The position numbers were made by a program, and so were the translations under genes. A stretch of 64,000 nucleotides of DNA. Source: an uncultured Apibacter sp. (GTDB lineage: Bacteria; Bacteroidota; Bacteroidia; Flavobacteriales; Weeksellaceae). The DNA is taken from positions 72,571-136,570 of the forward strand of contig CALYQD010000004.1 of the NCBI GenBank assembly GCA_945280365.1, read 5' to 3'. This document shows, in pieces, positions 8,286 through 17,913 of this stretch (within the stretch, counting starts at the first letter, position 1; the number at the start of each line of letters is the position of its first letter). The notes under the pieces are model-generated. The model was given only the letters and a program-made list of their open reading frames with translations, ran no database searches and was not told the origin of the DNA.

Positions 8286-9563
8286 ATGAAAAAGATATTA
8301 TTATTACAATTTTATCTATTTTTTCTGATTTTAAGTTGTCAGGGAAAAATGAGAATAGAAAATGAGCCCCATCAAGTTAATGAAGAAGAAAAAAATGGGA
8401 CACATCAAGTTAATGAAGAAGAAAAAATAGAAATAAAAAAAGATACTATGAAAGATTTAGATATTAAATCTATGAAAGAAATGCTAGATAAAGAATACGG
8501 TAATATAGATGGAGACATACCTGCTGAAGAAACCTCTATTAAGTGGCTAAATTCAGAAATCTATAAATCTTTACTTAAGAATGGATATAAAACACCTTCC
8601 TTAGAAGATTTTCAGTTAAAAATGCAAACTATTTTCGGAATAAATTTAAAAATTAAACAGTCATGTAAATGGGATAAAAAAGATAATGAATATATAACCT
8701 TATATGGTAAAAGATTTATTAAAGATAAAAATTCAGGATTATATGAAAATATTCCAAGACCAGAATTCTATGAATCTAATTATACCGGGAATGTTTTTTT
8801 TATGTTAGATAATCATTTTATGAGTTTTATAGTATCTCCAGTAAGGATTGTAGATTTTCCACTTGATAGTACTTCTTATAAAGTCAAAATACCTCAGGAA
8901 ATGATCTCCCGAAATAAATATTTATTCAATGACGATAAGAGTCAATTTTCCTGGCTAATCAATAATGATGAAAATTTTATGCGAAGTTTGGTGACAACTT
9001 ATGGTTATACAGAGGATAAAAAATTGTTAGAATGGGTATTAGAAAATACAAAATTGCCTAGATTTTATAAAGAAGCTAACTATGAATCACTAAAAGAATT
9101 AAGTAAATTGTTATGGACAAAAGAATGTAATGGCAATATAAGAGTACATCAGAATACTTTAGAATTAATTAAAGAATTATCGACCCCGGATAAAAATCTT
9201 TATATAATGTATATAGCAGAGTATGTATGCAATTATATGGTATCTTTTCCTTTTAAAGAAGAAGAATTAACCTTTGAACAAAAAGCAAAAGTAATGGCAT
9301 ACTTACTATACTTTGGAGAACAGTATAAATATGATAAACATTATGATTATAATCAAATGTTTATGACAAACTTTTATAATTATAATTATCAAATAGACTC
9401 TTACGAAAAAGAGTTTATTAAAAATAATTATTATGGTTTACCAAAATTTAAAGAATGGTACGAAGCAGCTAAAAAAGAAAAGGACTATTTTGAAGGTAGA
9501 ACAGATATGGAAGATGACCCTCACCCAATAGATTATAAACATTTGTCTAACCCTATAAAATAA
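8286..9563 (+). CDS. Immunity-type lipoprotein (about 425 aa), copy A
   Basis: ATG 8286 is preferred over the upstream in-frame ATG 8244, because it gives a clean lipoprotein leader (MKKILLLQFYLFFLILSC) directly after the effector stop. The mature N-terminus has a repeated HQVNEEEK octapeptide, probably a flexible tether. The N-terminal half is unlike the lipoprotein at 407, but from nucleotide 8911 the DNA is identical to it, giving a shared C-terminal domain beginning RNKYLFNDDKSQF. It follows the GH19-NlpC module and is its likely cognate immunity gene (inference). Confidence 0.65.
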   Translation: MKKILLLQFYLFFLILSCQGKMRIENEPHQVNEEEKNGTHQVNEEEKIEIKKDTMKDLDIKSMKEMLDKEYGNIDGDIPAEETSIKWLNSEIYKSLLKNGYKTPSLEDFQLKMQTIFGINLKIKQSCKWDKKDNEYITLYGKRFIKDKNSGLYENIPRPEFYESNYTGNVFFMLDNHFMSFIVSPVRIVDFPLDSTSYKVKIPQEMISRNKYLFNDDKSQFSWLINNDENFMRSLVTTYGYTEDKKLLEWVLENTKLPRFYKEANYESLKELSKLLWTKECNGNIRVHQNTLELIKELSTPDKNLYIMYIAEYVCNYMVSFPFKEEELTFEQKAKVMAYLLYFGEQYKYDKHYDYNQMFMTNFYNYNYQIDSYEKEFIKNNYYGLPKFKEWYEAAKKEKDYFEGRTDMEDDPHPIDYKHLSNPIK

Positions 9564-10489
9564 ATTAATTAAGGAAAAAATGAAAAAAATAATCACCCTA
9601 ATTATAGTATTACTCTATGAACAAGTAAATTCGCAAGCATATCAATTAGAATATAAATGCAAGGAAGATTTTAATGATACACAGTATACATTTATTCAGA
9701 AATATGACGAAGAAAAATACGCCTATACAATAGAACAAAAAGAAAGAGGACTTGGTTCTTCGCCGGATAAAATATATACAGTTAAAGTATATTTAGATCC
9801 GGAAACCCTACAATATGAGAAGGTAGAATTTCCACAAGGAAGAGAATATTTTTTATCTTCCTTATCGTGGTATAACAGTATCGTAAAAGATGCAAATTAT
9901 AAAGAGGATTTTGTTTATACACCCCAAAACCAGAAAAAAGAAACCAGTATAAAGTATAATACCAATTCAATAAAAGTAAGTGTAGAAGAATATCTACTTC
10001 AGAATGCAGCCCACACAAAAGATTATTATAAGGTATCATTTATCAAAGATAACATAATACCCATACCCATGGTTTACAGTAAAAAGAATTTTTATCCTGA
10101 ATGGACTATGATGTTTTATGCCTATAAAAATAGTAATATGGAAGATATTATATATTCTTTTGAAGAGCTAGGTACAACTAGCCCCAAAAAATGTCAACTA
10201 TACAAAATTCAGGAATTTTCAAAATTTTAATTATTGTTTATACAATACATCGTATTAGTGAGAGAATAGGTTAGCCCAAGATGCAAAGAAGATTTTACAG
10301 TAGATATATTAAAGAAGGTATATAAATCTGCCACGACCAAAGATTTAGAAGAACTGGCAGTAGCGTTAAACAAGTATAAAGAAATATTTAAACTAGATAC
10401 CTGTGCTCGCAAGGCACATTTCTTTGCACAATCGCGTCAGGAAGCAGGATTATCTCTAACATCAGGACTAAGAGGAGAAAGTTTTAATT
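8911..10489 (+). repeat. Direct repeat R1, copy b
   Basis: Second copy of the stretch at 1062-2640 (offset 7849), covering the shared immunity C-terminus, the 216-aa gene and the first part of the next effector module. Homology is then interrupted by a variable segment of about 120 bp and resumes across the GH19 core to about 11112. Confidence 0.85.
9580..10230 (+). CDS. Secreted 216-aa protein of unknown function, second copy
   Basis: The encoded protein is identical to that of the gene at 1731-2381: a signal peptide ending near NSQA and a Tyr/Lys-rich body without recognised motifs. It lies 16 bp after the 439-aa-type immunity gene and about 40 bp before the start-less effector frame at 10270. 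Perfect identity means either very recent duplication or ongoing gene conversion. Function unknown. Confidence 0.6.
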   Translation: MKKIITLIIVLLYEQVNSQAYQLEYKCKEDFNDTQYTFIQKYDEEKYAYTIEQKERGLGSSPDKIYTVKVYLDPETLQYEKVEFPQGREYFLSSLSWYNSIVKDANYKEDFVYTPQNQKKETSIKYNTNSIKVSVEEYLLQNAAHTKDYYKVSFIKDNIIPIPMVYSKKNFYPEWTMMFYAYKNSNMEDIIYSFEELGTTSPKKCQLYKIQEFSKF

Positions 10490-11754
10490 ATATAGTATCA
10501 GGATTATCCGGAGCAGGATTAAAAGCTTTTGAACAAGTCCCAGGAGGTAAAGATATAGCTAATAAGCATGCAAGGAAAAATAGAAGTGATCCGGCAGTAT
10601 CAGAATCCAGTCAAATAATCTTAGCCAATTGGGCATATGGATACCATTATTCAACAGGAAAGAATTTTAAAAATCGTGGAGCGAATGATGGTTGGAACTT
10701 TAGAGGGCGGGGCTTATTCCAGATAACAGGAAGAAGTACATATGAAAAAGTACAGAAAATAATAGAAGCTTATGCAAAAGATTCAGGTATTAATATTTAC
10801 AAGAAGTATGATAGCCCCGATAAAGCTATTAGCGTAAAAGACGGTTGGATGACCCCCGAAGAAGCAGCTTTAACCGGGATGATAGACTGGTTTAAAGATG
10901 GCATGTACCTAAAAGCAGATGAAACAGGAAAAATATCTGATGATCAGGTAGTATTGAATATCATAGAAATTATAAATAGATATACCAATTCAAAAGAAGA
11001 AAGGAAAGTATGGTATAGAGGAGGAAAAGTAGGGGATTTAACAGTTAGCAAATCAGATTCAACCAAGTCAATTTTTAGGGTAGAAGAATGCGGGAAAGTA
11101 GATGAACCATTGAAATATGAAAACTCAGATTTAAAGATACAAGAGGGCATAAAATGGTTATTAAGCAAATGTATAGACCAAACAGAAGTAAACAAAAAGC
11201 CATATAAAGTAACTTATAAAAACGACGATGATAGAATTTCGGAGAAAGGAGAAAATACGATGGATTGTTCGGAATTAGTATGCCGTTATTTACAGAAAAT
11301 AGAATGGAGTAAAAAGGTAATGGGAGGTAATACTCGAATACTCTATGAATTTGCAGAAAAATACCCTATCTACTTACAAAAACATGACGATTTAGATTAT
11401 AAGCCTCAAATAGGAGATATATTTATCTGGAAGAGTTCTTCAGGAATGGGGCATACCGGAGTGATCATTGACTATGAAGAAATACCCAATAAAGACAATG
11501 AAATAGAAGGAGTTGTAACCACTGTGGAAGCAATAAGTTCAAGTGAAATTCCTTATGGGATGGAAAAAAAATTGACAATGGGAGGGGTGATTAAATTAAA
11601 ATGGAAAAAGGATTCATACCATTTATTGGATCATAAAGTAACTGCCCAAAGAAGTCCCTGCCGATTTTATACACCGTTAATACATTACAGTAAAGCAGAT
11701 AAAAAGGTAAATTGGAATAAAAATAATTATAGTTTTGAAATAATAAAGAAATGA
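10270..11754 (+). CDS. Start-less effector module: GH19/lysozyme-like domain plus NlpC/P60 domain
   Basis: The frame is open for 494 codons after a stop at 10267-10269; the first ordinary start (ATG 10849) lies inside the GH19-like domain. The N-terminal Cys boundary and CARKAHFFAQSRQEAG match the module at 2421, followed by a different ~40-residue segment, then the shared GRGLFQITG core. After the Asp-Glu-Pro-Leu junction (about 11112) the toxin domain is NlpC/P60 (MDCSELVCRYL, GMGHTGVI) rather than amidase-like. It is thus a domain-swapped sibling of the 2421 module. It overlaps the next immunity gene by 4 bp. Functional only if fused to a carrier or started from an unusual codon. Confidence 0.65.
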   Translation, partial: VSPRCKEDFTVDILKKVYKSATTKDLEELAVALNKYKEIFKLDTCARKAHFFAQSRQEAGLSLTSGLRGESFNYIVSGLSGAGLKAFEQVPGGKDIANKHARKNRSDPAVSESSQIILANWAYGYHYSTGKNFKNRGANDGWNFRGRGLFQITGRSTYEKVQKIIEAYAKDSGINIYKKYDSPDKAISVKDGWMTPEEAALTGMIDWFKDGMYLKADETGKISDDQVVLNIIEIINRYTNSKEERKVWYRGGKVGDLTVSKSDSTKSIFRVEECGKVDEPLKYENSDLKIQEGIKWLLSKCIDQTEVNKKPYKVTYKNDDDRISEKGENTMDCSELVCRYLQKIEWSKKVMGGNTRILYEFAEKYPIYLQKHDDLDYKPQIGDIFIWKSSSGMGHTGVIIDYEEIPNKDNEIEGVVTTVEAISSSEIPYGMEKKLTMGGVIKLKWKKDSYHLLDHKVTAQRSPCRFYTPLIHYSKADKKVNWNKNNYSFEIIKK

Positions 11755-13010
11755 TTATGAAAAAAAGAATAATATTTTTCAGTTTATTCATATTATTTTT
11801 TTCCTGTAGAGGAGAAGAAAATAAGAAAGAAGAAAAAAAAGAAAAGCCTATTATAGAAATTGCACAAAATACACAAATGGATAACATTGGTTTACAAAAT
11901 ACGCAAAAGGATAGCATTAATTTACAAAAAATAGAAGAACATATAGAACTACAAAAAAGAGTATTTGTAGAAGACCATATTCCTGACAATGAATATATAG
12001 CCACACAAGAGGATTTAGATTTACAACTACTTTTATTAGAAAAATCATTAGAGAATAGCGGTTATAAATTCCCGGATTATTCCTTATTTAAAGAGAGGAT
12101 AAAGTATGTATTTGGAATAGATATAGACAAAAGTGAAGAAAATATTGTTACATTATATGCAGAAGAACCAGTCTATGACAAGGGAAAAGCATATACGGAT
12201 GAAGAAATAAAACATATACTATTAAAAGAAACGAATCTAACTTTTGATCAATTTAAATATAGTTTTTCAAGTTATGATTGGAATTTATTTATAGATAAAC
12301 AAAGGAAAATAATAACTCCTATGGTATTTCTGAATGATTTAATAAAAATTAAGGGGAAAGATAAAAAAGAGTATAGTATACAACAAAATTTAAAAGTATT
12401 ATCCTTAAATAAATATTTAATATATAATGACAAAGCTAGTTTAAATTATTTATTACCTAGAGAAGCATATTTATCAAGGTCATTATTATTAAATTTTAAT
12501 TATGACAAGGAAGATAAAATTAATGAAAATGTAATGGATAGTTTATACACTTCCTATGCAAATAATTCCCCTGTAAGAAAATCAAAATTTAGATCATTGA
12601 TTTTTGTAATGAGAAATAAACCCGGTCAAGACCGAAGCCGTTTATACATAAGAGAAGGAATATTAAAAACCATTGAAAATATAACCAATGAAAATGAGGG
12701 CAAATATGCTATAGATTTAATGAATGCATTAGTAGAATTAGTAGATAGAAAGCGAGAAGGAAAAAATATAGGCTGGACAAATGAAGAACTATACAAAATA
12801 GTAGCCTATGCAGTGAATTATATAGATCCATTGTATTGGAAGTATCATAAATCAGAAACAGTAGTATGGGGAAATGGCGATATATTAGGGGTCTATGATT
12901 CTTTATTACCAGAAAAAGAATGGGAAGCAATGTTAAAACAATTTAAGGAAAATAATTATTATAATTTACCTAATTTAAAAGGCTTAGTAAAAGAAATAAT
13001 GAATTGGTAG
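11751..13010 (+). CDS. Immunity-type lipoprotein (419 aa), copy B
   Basis: Same lipoprotein leader and body as the gene at 5609, here directly behind a complete GH19-NlpC module with an ATGA overlap, which suggests co-translation of toxin and immunity. It differs from copy A in a cluster (LVDRKREG for LVRRKREG; LYKIVAYAVNY for LCKIVAYSANY). The copy B variants match the paralogue at 22479 (AYTVNY), while copy A matches that at 21298 (AYSANY), which looks like gene conversion between family members. Confidence 0.65.
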   Translation: MIMKKRIIFFSLFILFFSCRGEENKKEEKKEKPIIEIAQNTQMDNIGLQNTQKDSINLQKIEEHIELQKRVFVEDHIPDNEYIATQEDLDLQLLLLEKSLENSGYKFPDYSLFKERIKYVFGIDIDKSEENIVTLYAEEPVYDKGKAYTDEEIKHILLKETNLTFDQFKYSFSSYDWNLFIDKQRKIITPMVFLNDLIKIKGKDKKEYSIQQNLKVLSLNKYLIYNDKASLNYLLPREAYLSRSLLLNFNYDKEDKINENVMDSLYTSYANNSPVRKSKFRSLIFVMRNKPGQDRSRLYIREGILKTIENITNENEGKYAIDLMNALVELVDRKREGKNIGWTNEELYKIVAYAVNYIDPLYWKYHKSETVVWGNGDILGVYDSLLPEKEWEAMLKQFKENNYYNLPNLKGLVKEIMNW

Positions 13011-13037
13011 AATAAAAATATCATTTCTCCCATATGA

Positions 13038-14426
13038 GAGGAAAGGGGTAATAGTAAGAAGACAAGAACATGTTATTGCGATCGTGATTTTACAGAAGAA
13101 GAAGTAAGGTCTTTGGTAAAAACAATAAAAGGAAGAGAAGTAATTTGGGAAGGATTAAAAGAATCATGTCAGGTAGAGGATAAAACCTTTAAAAGCCTAA
13201 CTTTTGAGTTAAACAAAATGTTTCGCAAATACAATATAAATAAATGTATACAAAAGATAACTTTTTTAGCACAGGTAAACGCTGAGACAGGCTTTTTTTC
13301 AATTTCACATGAAGAATTGAGCAAATATTTATCCAGTAAATCAAAATATAAAGGAAGAGGATTAATTCAATTAACCGGAAATCTAAATAAGGCAAAAACA
13401 TCCTACGATGACCCCGGCCCTTATAAGGAATATGGAAAATATATAGGGGATGAAAATAAGTTTATAAACAATCCTAATTTGATCGCAACCGATTTGCATT
13501 ATACTGTAGATAGTTCCGGATGGGAATGGAGTGTATCTAAAAAAGCTTTGCCCTATACAAAAGATTACAAAAACGCATCAAAAAATGCGGATGCAAAATG
13601 GAAACGAGAAACGTTTCCTAAAGGAGTAGGAAAGACTTTAAATGAAATAGCTCTAGCCTATGAAGAAACAGGAGAAGAAAAATATTTTTGGTTTCAATCT
13701 AAAATACTAAATGGATACTCACTATCAGATAGAAATTCACCAGATCCTCATGGATGGTCTAAACGAAAAGAAGGTCTACGAAAGTTAAAACAGTGGTTTA
13801 AGTATGATAAGAATATTTGTAATGGAGAAAAAGAGTTGGAATATGAAGAAGAAGAAGATGATGGAGTTTTAGAAAAAATGAAGAAAATAGTAGACAAACA
13901 TTATGAATATAAACAGGAGACCAATAAATATAGGACAGAAGTAAGTGATAAAGGATTGGAATTTATGGATTGTTCGGAATTAGTTAGTCGATATTTATAT
14001 GAATTAGGGATAGGCATAAATAAAACAAAGAATGAACCTATTTATATGACAACAGCTGATATGACAACAGAAAAATCCTTCAGGAATAAATTAGGAAACG
14101 AAAATATAGATTTAGTAGGAAAAGAAGAAAGTTTCAAACCCCAAAGGGGAGATATATTTGCTTGGGGACATTCTACTGGAAGCGGATGGAATGGTCATAC
14201 AGGCATTGTTTATAAATACGATGAGAAAAAAGATTTGGTTACCATATTGGAAGCAATAGGGAAGTACGGAAGTGCTGATGAATCTCAAAATACAGTGTCT
14301 AATGGAGGATTTCCAGGAATAAAACAAACTCGAACAGCCGTATTTAAACGTACAAGTAAAGCATTAGTAAATCATAAAGGTTGGTTTGGATATTACAGGC
14401 CTAAAAACTATACAAAAAAATTATAA
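13038..14426 (+). CDS. Start-less effector module: compact lysozyme-like domain plus NlpC/P60 domain, copy B
   Basis: The protein is identical to the module at 6896-8284, including the Cys-rich boundary, the GRGLIQLTG core and the NlpC Cys/His motifs. It has the same weak TTG at 13113 as its only early start. It is flanked by the same two immunity genes. Because it lies inside the 4.6-kb duplication, it gives no independent evidence of function. Confidence 0.65.
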   Translation, partial: EERGNSKKTRTCYCDRDFTEEEVRSLVKTIKGREVIWEGLKESCQVEDKTFKSLTFELNKMFRKYNINKCIQKITFLAQVNAETGFFSISHEELSKYLSSKSKYKGRGLIQLTGNLNKAKTSYDDPGPYKEYGKYIGDENKFINNPNLIATDLHYTVDSSGWEWSVSKKALPYTKDYKNASKNADAKWKRETFPKGVGKTLNEIALAYEETGEEKYFWFQSKILNGYSLSDRNSPDPHGWSKRKEGLRKLKQWFKYDKNICNGEKELEYEEEEDDGVLEKMKKIVDKHYEYKQETNKYRTEVSDKGLEFMDCSELVSRYLYELGIGINKTKNEPIYMTTADMTTEKSFRNKLGNENIDLVGKEESFKPQRGDIFAWGHSTGSGWNGHTGIVYKYDEKKDLVTILEAIGKYGSADESQNTVSNGGFPGIKQTRTAVFKRTSKALVNHKGWFGYYRPKNYTKKL

Positions 14427-14427
14427 A

Positions 14428-15705
14428 ATGAAAAAGATATTATTATTACAATTTTATCTATTTTTTCTGATTTTAAGTTGTCAGGGAAAAATGAGAATAG
14501 AAAATGAGCCCCATCAAGTTAATGAAGAAGAAAAAAATGGGACACATCAAGTTAATGAAGAAGAAAAAATAGAAATAAAAAAAGATACTATGAAAGATTT
14601 AGATATTAAATCTATGAAAGAAATGCTAGATAAAGAATACGGTAATATAGATGGAGACATACCTGCTGAAGAAACCTCTATTAAGTGGCTAAATTCAGAA
14701 ATCTATAAATCTTTACTTAAGAATGGATATAAAACACCTTCCTTAGAAGATTTTCAGTTAAAAATGCAAACTATTTTCGGAATAAATTTAAAAATTAAAC
14801 AGTCATGTAAATGGGATAAAAAAGATAATGAATATATAACCTTATATGGTAAAAGATTTATTAAAGATAAAAATTCAGGATTATATGAAAATATTCCAAG
14901 ACCAGAATTCTATGAATCTAATTATACCGGGAATGTTTTTTTTATGTTAGATAATCATTTTATGAGTTTTATAGTATCTCCAGTAAGGATTGTAGATTTT
15001 CCACTTGATAGTACTTCTTATAAAGTCAAAATACCTCAGGAAATGATCTCCCGAAATAAATATTTATTCAATGACGATAAGAGTCAATTTTCCTGGCTAA
15101 TCAATAATGATGAAAATTTTATGCGAAGTTTGGTGACAACTTATGGTTATACAGAGGATAAAAAATTGTTAGAATGGGTATTAGAAAATACAAAATTGCC
15201 TAGATTTTATAAAGAAGCTAACTATGAATCACTAAAAGAATTAAGTAAATTGTTATGGACAAAAGAATGTAATGGCAATATAAGAGTACATCAGAATACT
15301 TTAGAATTAATTAAAGAATTATCGACCCCGGATAAAAATCTTTATATAATGTATATAGCAGAGTATGTATGCAATTATATGGTATCTTTTCCTTTTAAAG
15401 AAGAAGAATTAACCTTTGAACAAAAAGCAAAAGTAATGGCATACTTACTATACTTTGGAGAACAGTATAAATATGATAAACATTATGATTATAATCAAAT
15501 GTTTATGACAAACTTTTATAATTATAATTATCAAATAGACTCTTACGAAAAAGAGTTTATTAAAAATAATTATTATGGTTTACCAAAATTTAAAGAATGG
15601 TACGAAGCAGCTAAAAAAGAAAAGGACTATTTTGAAGGTAGAACAGATATGGAAGATGACCCTCACCCAATAGATTATAAACATTTGTCTAACCCTATAA
15701 AATAA
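14428..15705 (+). CDS. Immunity-type lipoprotein (about 425 aa), copy B
   Basis: Identical in protein sequence to the gene at 8286-9563, with the start chosen for the same reason (lipoprotein leader at the second in-frame ATG). Third carrier of the C-terminal domain that begins RNKYLFNDDKSQF. The 216-aa gene that follows is truncated. Confidence 0.65.
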   Translation: MKKILLLQFYLFFLILSCQGKMRIENEPHQVNEEEKNGTHQVNEEEKIEIKKDTMKDLDIKSMKEMLDKEYGNIDGDIPAEETSIKWLNSEIYKSLLKNGYKTPSLEDFQLKMQTIFGINLKIKQSCKWDKKDNEYITLYGKRFIKDKNSGLYENIPRPEFYESNYTGNVFFMLDNHFMSFIVSPVRIVDFPLDSTSYKVKIPQEMISRNKYLFNDDKSQFSWLINNDENFMRSLVTTYGYTEDKKLLEWVLENTKLPRFYKEANYESLKELSKLLWTKECNGNIRVHQNTLELIKELSTPDKNLYIMYIAEYVCNYMVSFPFKEEELTFEQKAKVMAYLLYFGEQYKYDKHYDYNQMFMTNFYNYNYQIDSYEKEFIKNNYYGLPKFKEWYEAAKKEKDYFEGRTDMEDDPHPIDYKHLSNPIK

Positions 15706-15721
15706 ATTAATTAAGGAAAAA

Positions 15722-15853
15722 ATGAAAAAAATAATCACCCTAATTATAGTATTACTCTATGAACAAGTAAATTCGCAAGCATATCAATTAGAATATAAAT
15801 GCAAGGAAGATTTTAATGATACACAGTATACATTTATTCAGATGAAAAAATAA
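15722..15853 (+). pseudogene. 216-aa secreted protein gene, third copy, truncated after 40 codons
   Basis: Matches the first 120 bp of the genes at 1731 and 9580, then diverges abruptly at 15843 and stops after three foreign codons. The missing middle and decayed end appear again at 20132, beyond the 4.3-kb insert. Confidence 0.8.
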
Positions 15854-16088
15854 TTTTTGGACTATCTGTATCGTATATAGAGATAAGCATATGTGTATAT
15901 AATTAATGCTATTTTTATTTTCACTTCTATTAATATTTACGCCCCATATCTTATAAGGTAATTACTATTTTACAACTATTTACAGTATTAATAGACTGAT
16001 AATAAGCAATAAATAAATTTTAGTAATTACTACAGTTATAACTAAGCTTTCATCTAAAGTATTAAAGACTAAGGCTTTGCCCTGAAGG

Positions 16089-16127
16089 GCAAGAGGAGAA
16101 CAGGACTATCGTCCTGTTCCCTCTTGC
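16089..16127. other. Long hairpin in the insert
   Basis: A 17-bp stem (GCAAGAGG, bulged A, GAACAGGAC; loop TATC) pairs with GTCCTGTTCCCTCTTGC. It lies downstream of the minus-strand remnant at 16179 but has no T-tract on either side, so it may be a processing or element-end structure instead of a simple terminator. Confidence 0.45.
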
Positions 16128-16178
16128 TCAATTTAGCCCGAAATCAAAGAATAGGATAAATTGAAGTTTTAACTCTCA

Positions 16179-16790
16179 TCAGAACTCATCTAGCTTTCTA
16201 CTTTCTTTAGAAGGTAGGAACCTTAGAGCATTCAAGGCTTTGGTCAGATTGAAAGGTTTTCGCTTATAGATATCATCTGTTCTCTTGTAGATATCTCTAA
16301 AGGAAGCATTAAACATCAACTCAAAAATGCAGGCAATCTGTTTTCTTGATGTTGGCTTTCCATTAGAACTTAGAATTTCTTTACTAAGGAAAAGACTTTC
16401 TGCGATCTCTACCAAAGCAATAATCCCCAAATCTTTAAATTTAGGGATTACATATAGATTGGACTTAAAAGGTTGTTTTCGGATAAATTGCTCAGGATGG
16501 CAAAAGCGTCTTTCTAAGAGGGATAATCCGAAATCAATGATAACTATCGCTTTTTGACAATATAAAAATTTAAATGCATTTTTCTCCCTGCTTGTATCTG
16601 ATTTGTTTAGATAGGCATGCCAACTCGATACGAGTTAGATTCAATAACCGATAGATTCTTGTATAATCTCTACCGGATCGATTTAATGTTTCTACATTTC
16701 TTACAAAGTTCTCATAGGCGCTTGTTGCATTTTATTGGTTGGTTCTTGTGAGTTCTCAGATAATAGGCTGAAAAATCTTGTTTCTGACAA
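16179..16790 (-). pseudogene. Decayed mobile-element gene of uncertain family (RteC-like?)
   Basis: The last 83 codons (16179-16430) are open: a helical segment with ALVEIAESLF, then a NGKPTSRKQIACIFELMF helix and RKPFNLTKAL. The frame continues upstream without a start to about 16560, then shifts and continues with similar composition to about 16790 (NFVRNVETLNRSGRDYTRIY). The C-terminal pattern faintly recalls RteC-type regulators of Bacteroides conjugative transposons, but I cannot assign it. Broken by at least one frameshift and a stop. Confidence 0.35.
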
Positions 16791-16868
16791 ATCATTCATA
16801 TGCATAATTATTAAGGGTGAATAAATCGGATTATATATTAAGAATCCTTATATGCTGAATAATTAAGT

Positions 16869-17909
16869 TCATCCTTTATGTGAAATTTCTAATTCTAATA
16901 ACTTCTGTTTTCTCCACAATCCGCCTCCATATCCAGTCAATGATCCATCCGAACCTATCACTCTGTGGCAAGGAATAATTATAGATATCTTGTTCATTCC
17001 ATTAGCATTAGCAACTGCACGAGTTGCAGTAGGCCTATCCAACAACTCTGCTTGTTTGGCATAGGATGAAGTTGTCCCGTAAGGTATCTGTAATAATATT
17101 TTCCACACTTGTTTTTGAAAAGTTGTCCCAACCATATGTAAGGGTAGATCGAAATGCTTAAGTTTACCTTGAAAATACAGATTTAATTGTTTCTCTAAGG
17201 GGGCGAAAAATATATTGTCACCTTGAATTATAGGAGCCTGTAAGGATGTTGTAAGATGTTTTAATTCTGTTTCAAGCATCTTCCTATCAGAGAATTCTAA
17301 TAAACAGATTCCTTCATCAGTTGCACAAGCGATCATTGTTCCTAAAGTTGTCTCAATACGAGTTAGATTAATTATTTGTTTATTTTTGCTCTTTAACGGT
17401 GATGTGCCTACTATGTTCTTATACATATTGTTAAAACCACTTAATGATTCATATCCAGATTCAAATGCAATATCAGTAACTCCAGAACCATTTTTCAGTT
17501 TTTGGAAAGCACTATTTATTCTATACATTCTTTGATAAGCGTGAAAGGTTATTCCGTGATTTTTCAAAAACCATCTGCGAATTTGACTTGGCTCTAACCC
17601 CATTTCTCTTAAATTAAAGTCCTTAATTTTTATTGATGGGTTTTTCTCTAATAAATCGAACAAGTGAACTATAAATTCAGGAGCTTTACCTTGTTTTTCC
17701 ATTGGGCGACAAACTTTACATGCTCTATATCCTTTTGTTATTGCATCTTTTGTAGATGAAAAGAATTCAACATTCTCTCTTTTAGGTTTGCGAGCAGGAC
17801 AAGTAGGACGACAAAATACTCCTGTTGTTTTTACTCCTACAATGAAAGTTCCTTCAAAAGAACTATCTCTTTCAAGTAGAGCCTTATAAAATATGTCTTC
17901 TTTTTTCAT
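16869..17909 (-). CDS. ada: Bifunctional Ada: methylphosphotriester/O6-methylguanine-DNA methyltransferase and transcriptional activator
   Basis: A 346-aa protein of the usual Ada length. The N-terminal zinc domain has FCRPTCPARKP and CKVCRP, supplying the four Cys that accept methyl groups from phosphotriesters. An AraC-type helix-turn-helix follows at about residues 85-175 (IRRWFLKNHGITFHAYQRM). The C-terminal methyltransferase has the active-site IIPCHRV and the GYGGGLWRK segment. All catalytic residues look intact, so this is the one apparently working gene in the insert. It repairs alkylated DNA and, once methylated, should activate its own promoter. It starts 4 bp after the stop of a decayed gene on the same strand. 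Confidence 0.93.
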   Translation of the reverse strand: MKKEDIFYKALLERDSSFEGTFIVGVKTTGVFCRPTCPARKPKRENVEFFSSTKDAITKGYRACKVCRPMEKQGKAPEFIVHLFDLLEKNPSIKIKDFNLREMGLEPSQIRRWFLKNHGITFHAYQRMYRINSAFQKLKNGSGVTDIAFESGYESLSGFNNMYKNIVGTSPLKSKNKQIINLTRIETTLGTMIACATDEGICLLEFSDRKMLETELKHLTTSLQAPIIQGDNIFFAPLEKQLNLYFQGKLKHFDLPLHMVGTTFQKQVWKILLQIPYGTTSSYAKQAELLDRPTATRAVANANGMNKISIIIPCHRVIGSDGSLTGYGGGLWRKQKLLELEISHKG

Positions 17910-17913
17910 AGCC

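Larger units (their letters stand above)
5105..9700 (+). repeat. Direct repeat R3, copy A (4.6 kb)
   Basis: This block recurs at 11247-15842 with a constant offset of 6142. It contains the NlpC domain, the 419-aa immunity gene, the GH19-NlpC module, the 439-aa lipoprotein gene and the start of the 216-aa gene. The proteins encoded are identical except for a small patch of substitutions at about 6560-6680. Confidence 0.9.
11247..15842 (+). repeat. Direct repeat R3, copy B (4.6 kb)
   Basis: Near-perfect copy of 5105-9700. The left edge is at the AGGAGAAAATAC shared by both copies inside the NlpC domain. The right edge is where the 216-aa gene is cut at codon 41 by the 4.3-kb insert. Confidence 0.9.

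Noticed and set aside
5105..15842. CRISPR-like or transposon-type explanation for the long repeats
   Set aside because: The repeats are whole gene blocks with no short regular spacing, terminal inverted repeats or transposase; cassette duplication by homologous recombination fits better.
16327..16557. Plus-strand 76-aa frame in the insert
   Set aside because: It lies opposite a better-conserved, though decayed, minus-strand gene and has no recognisable features.
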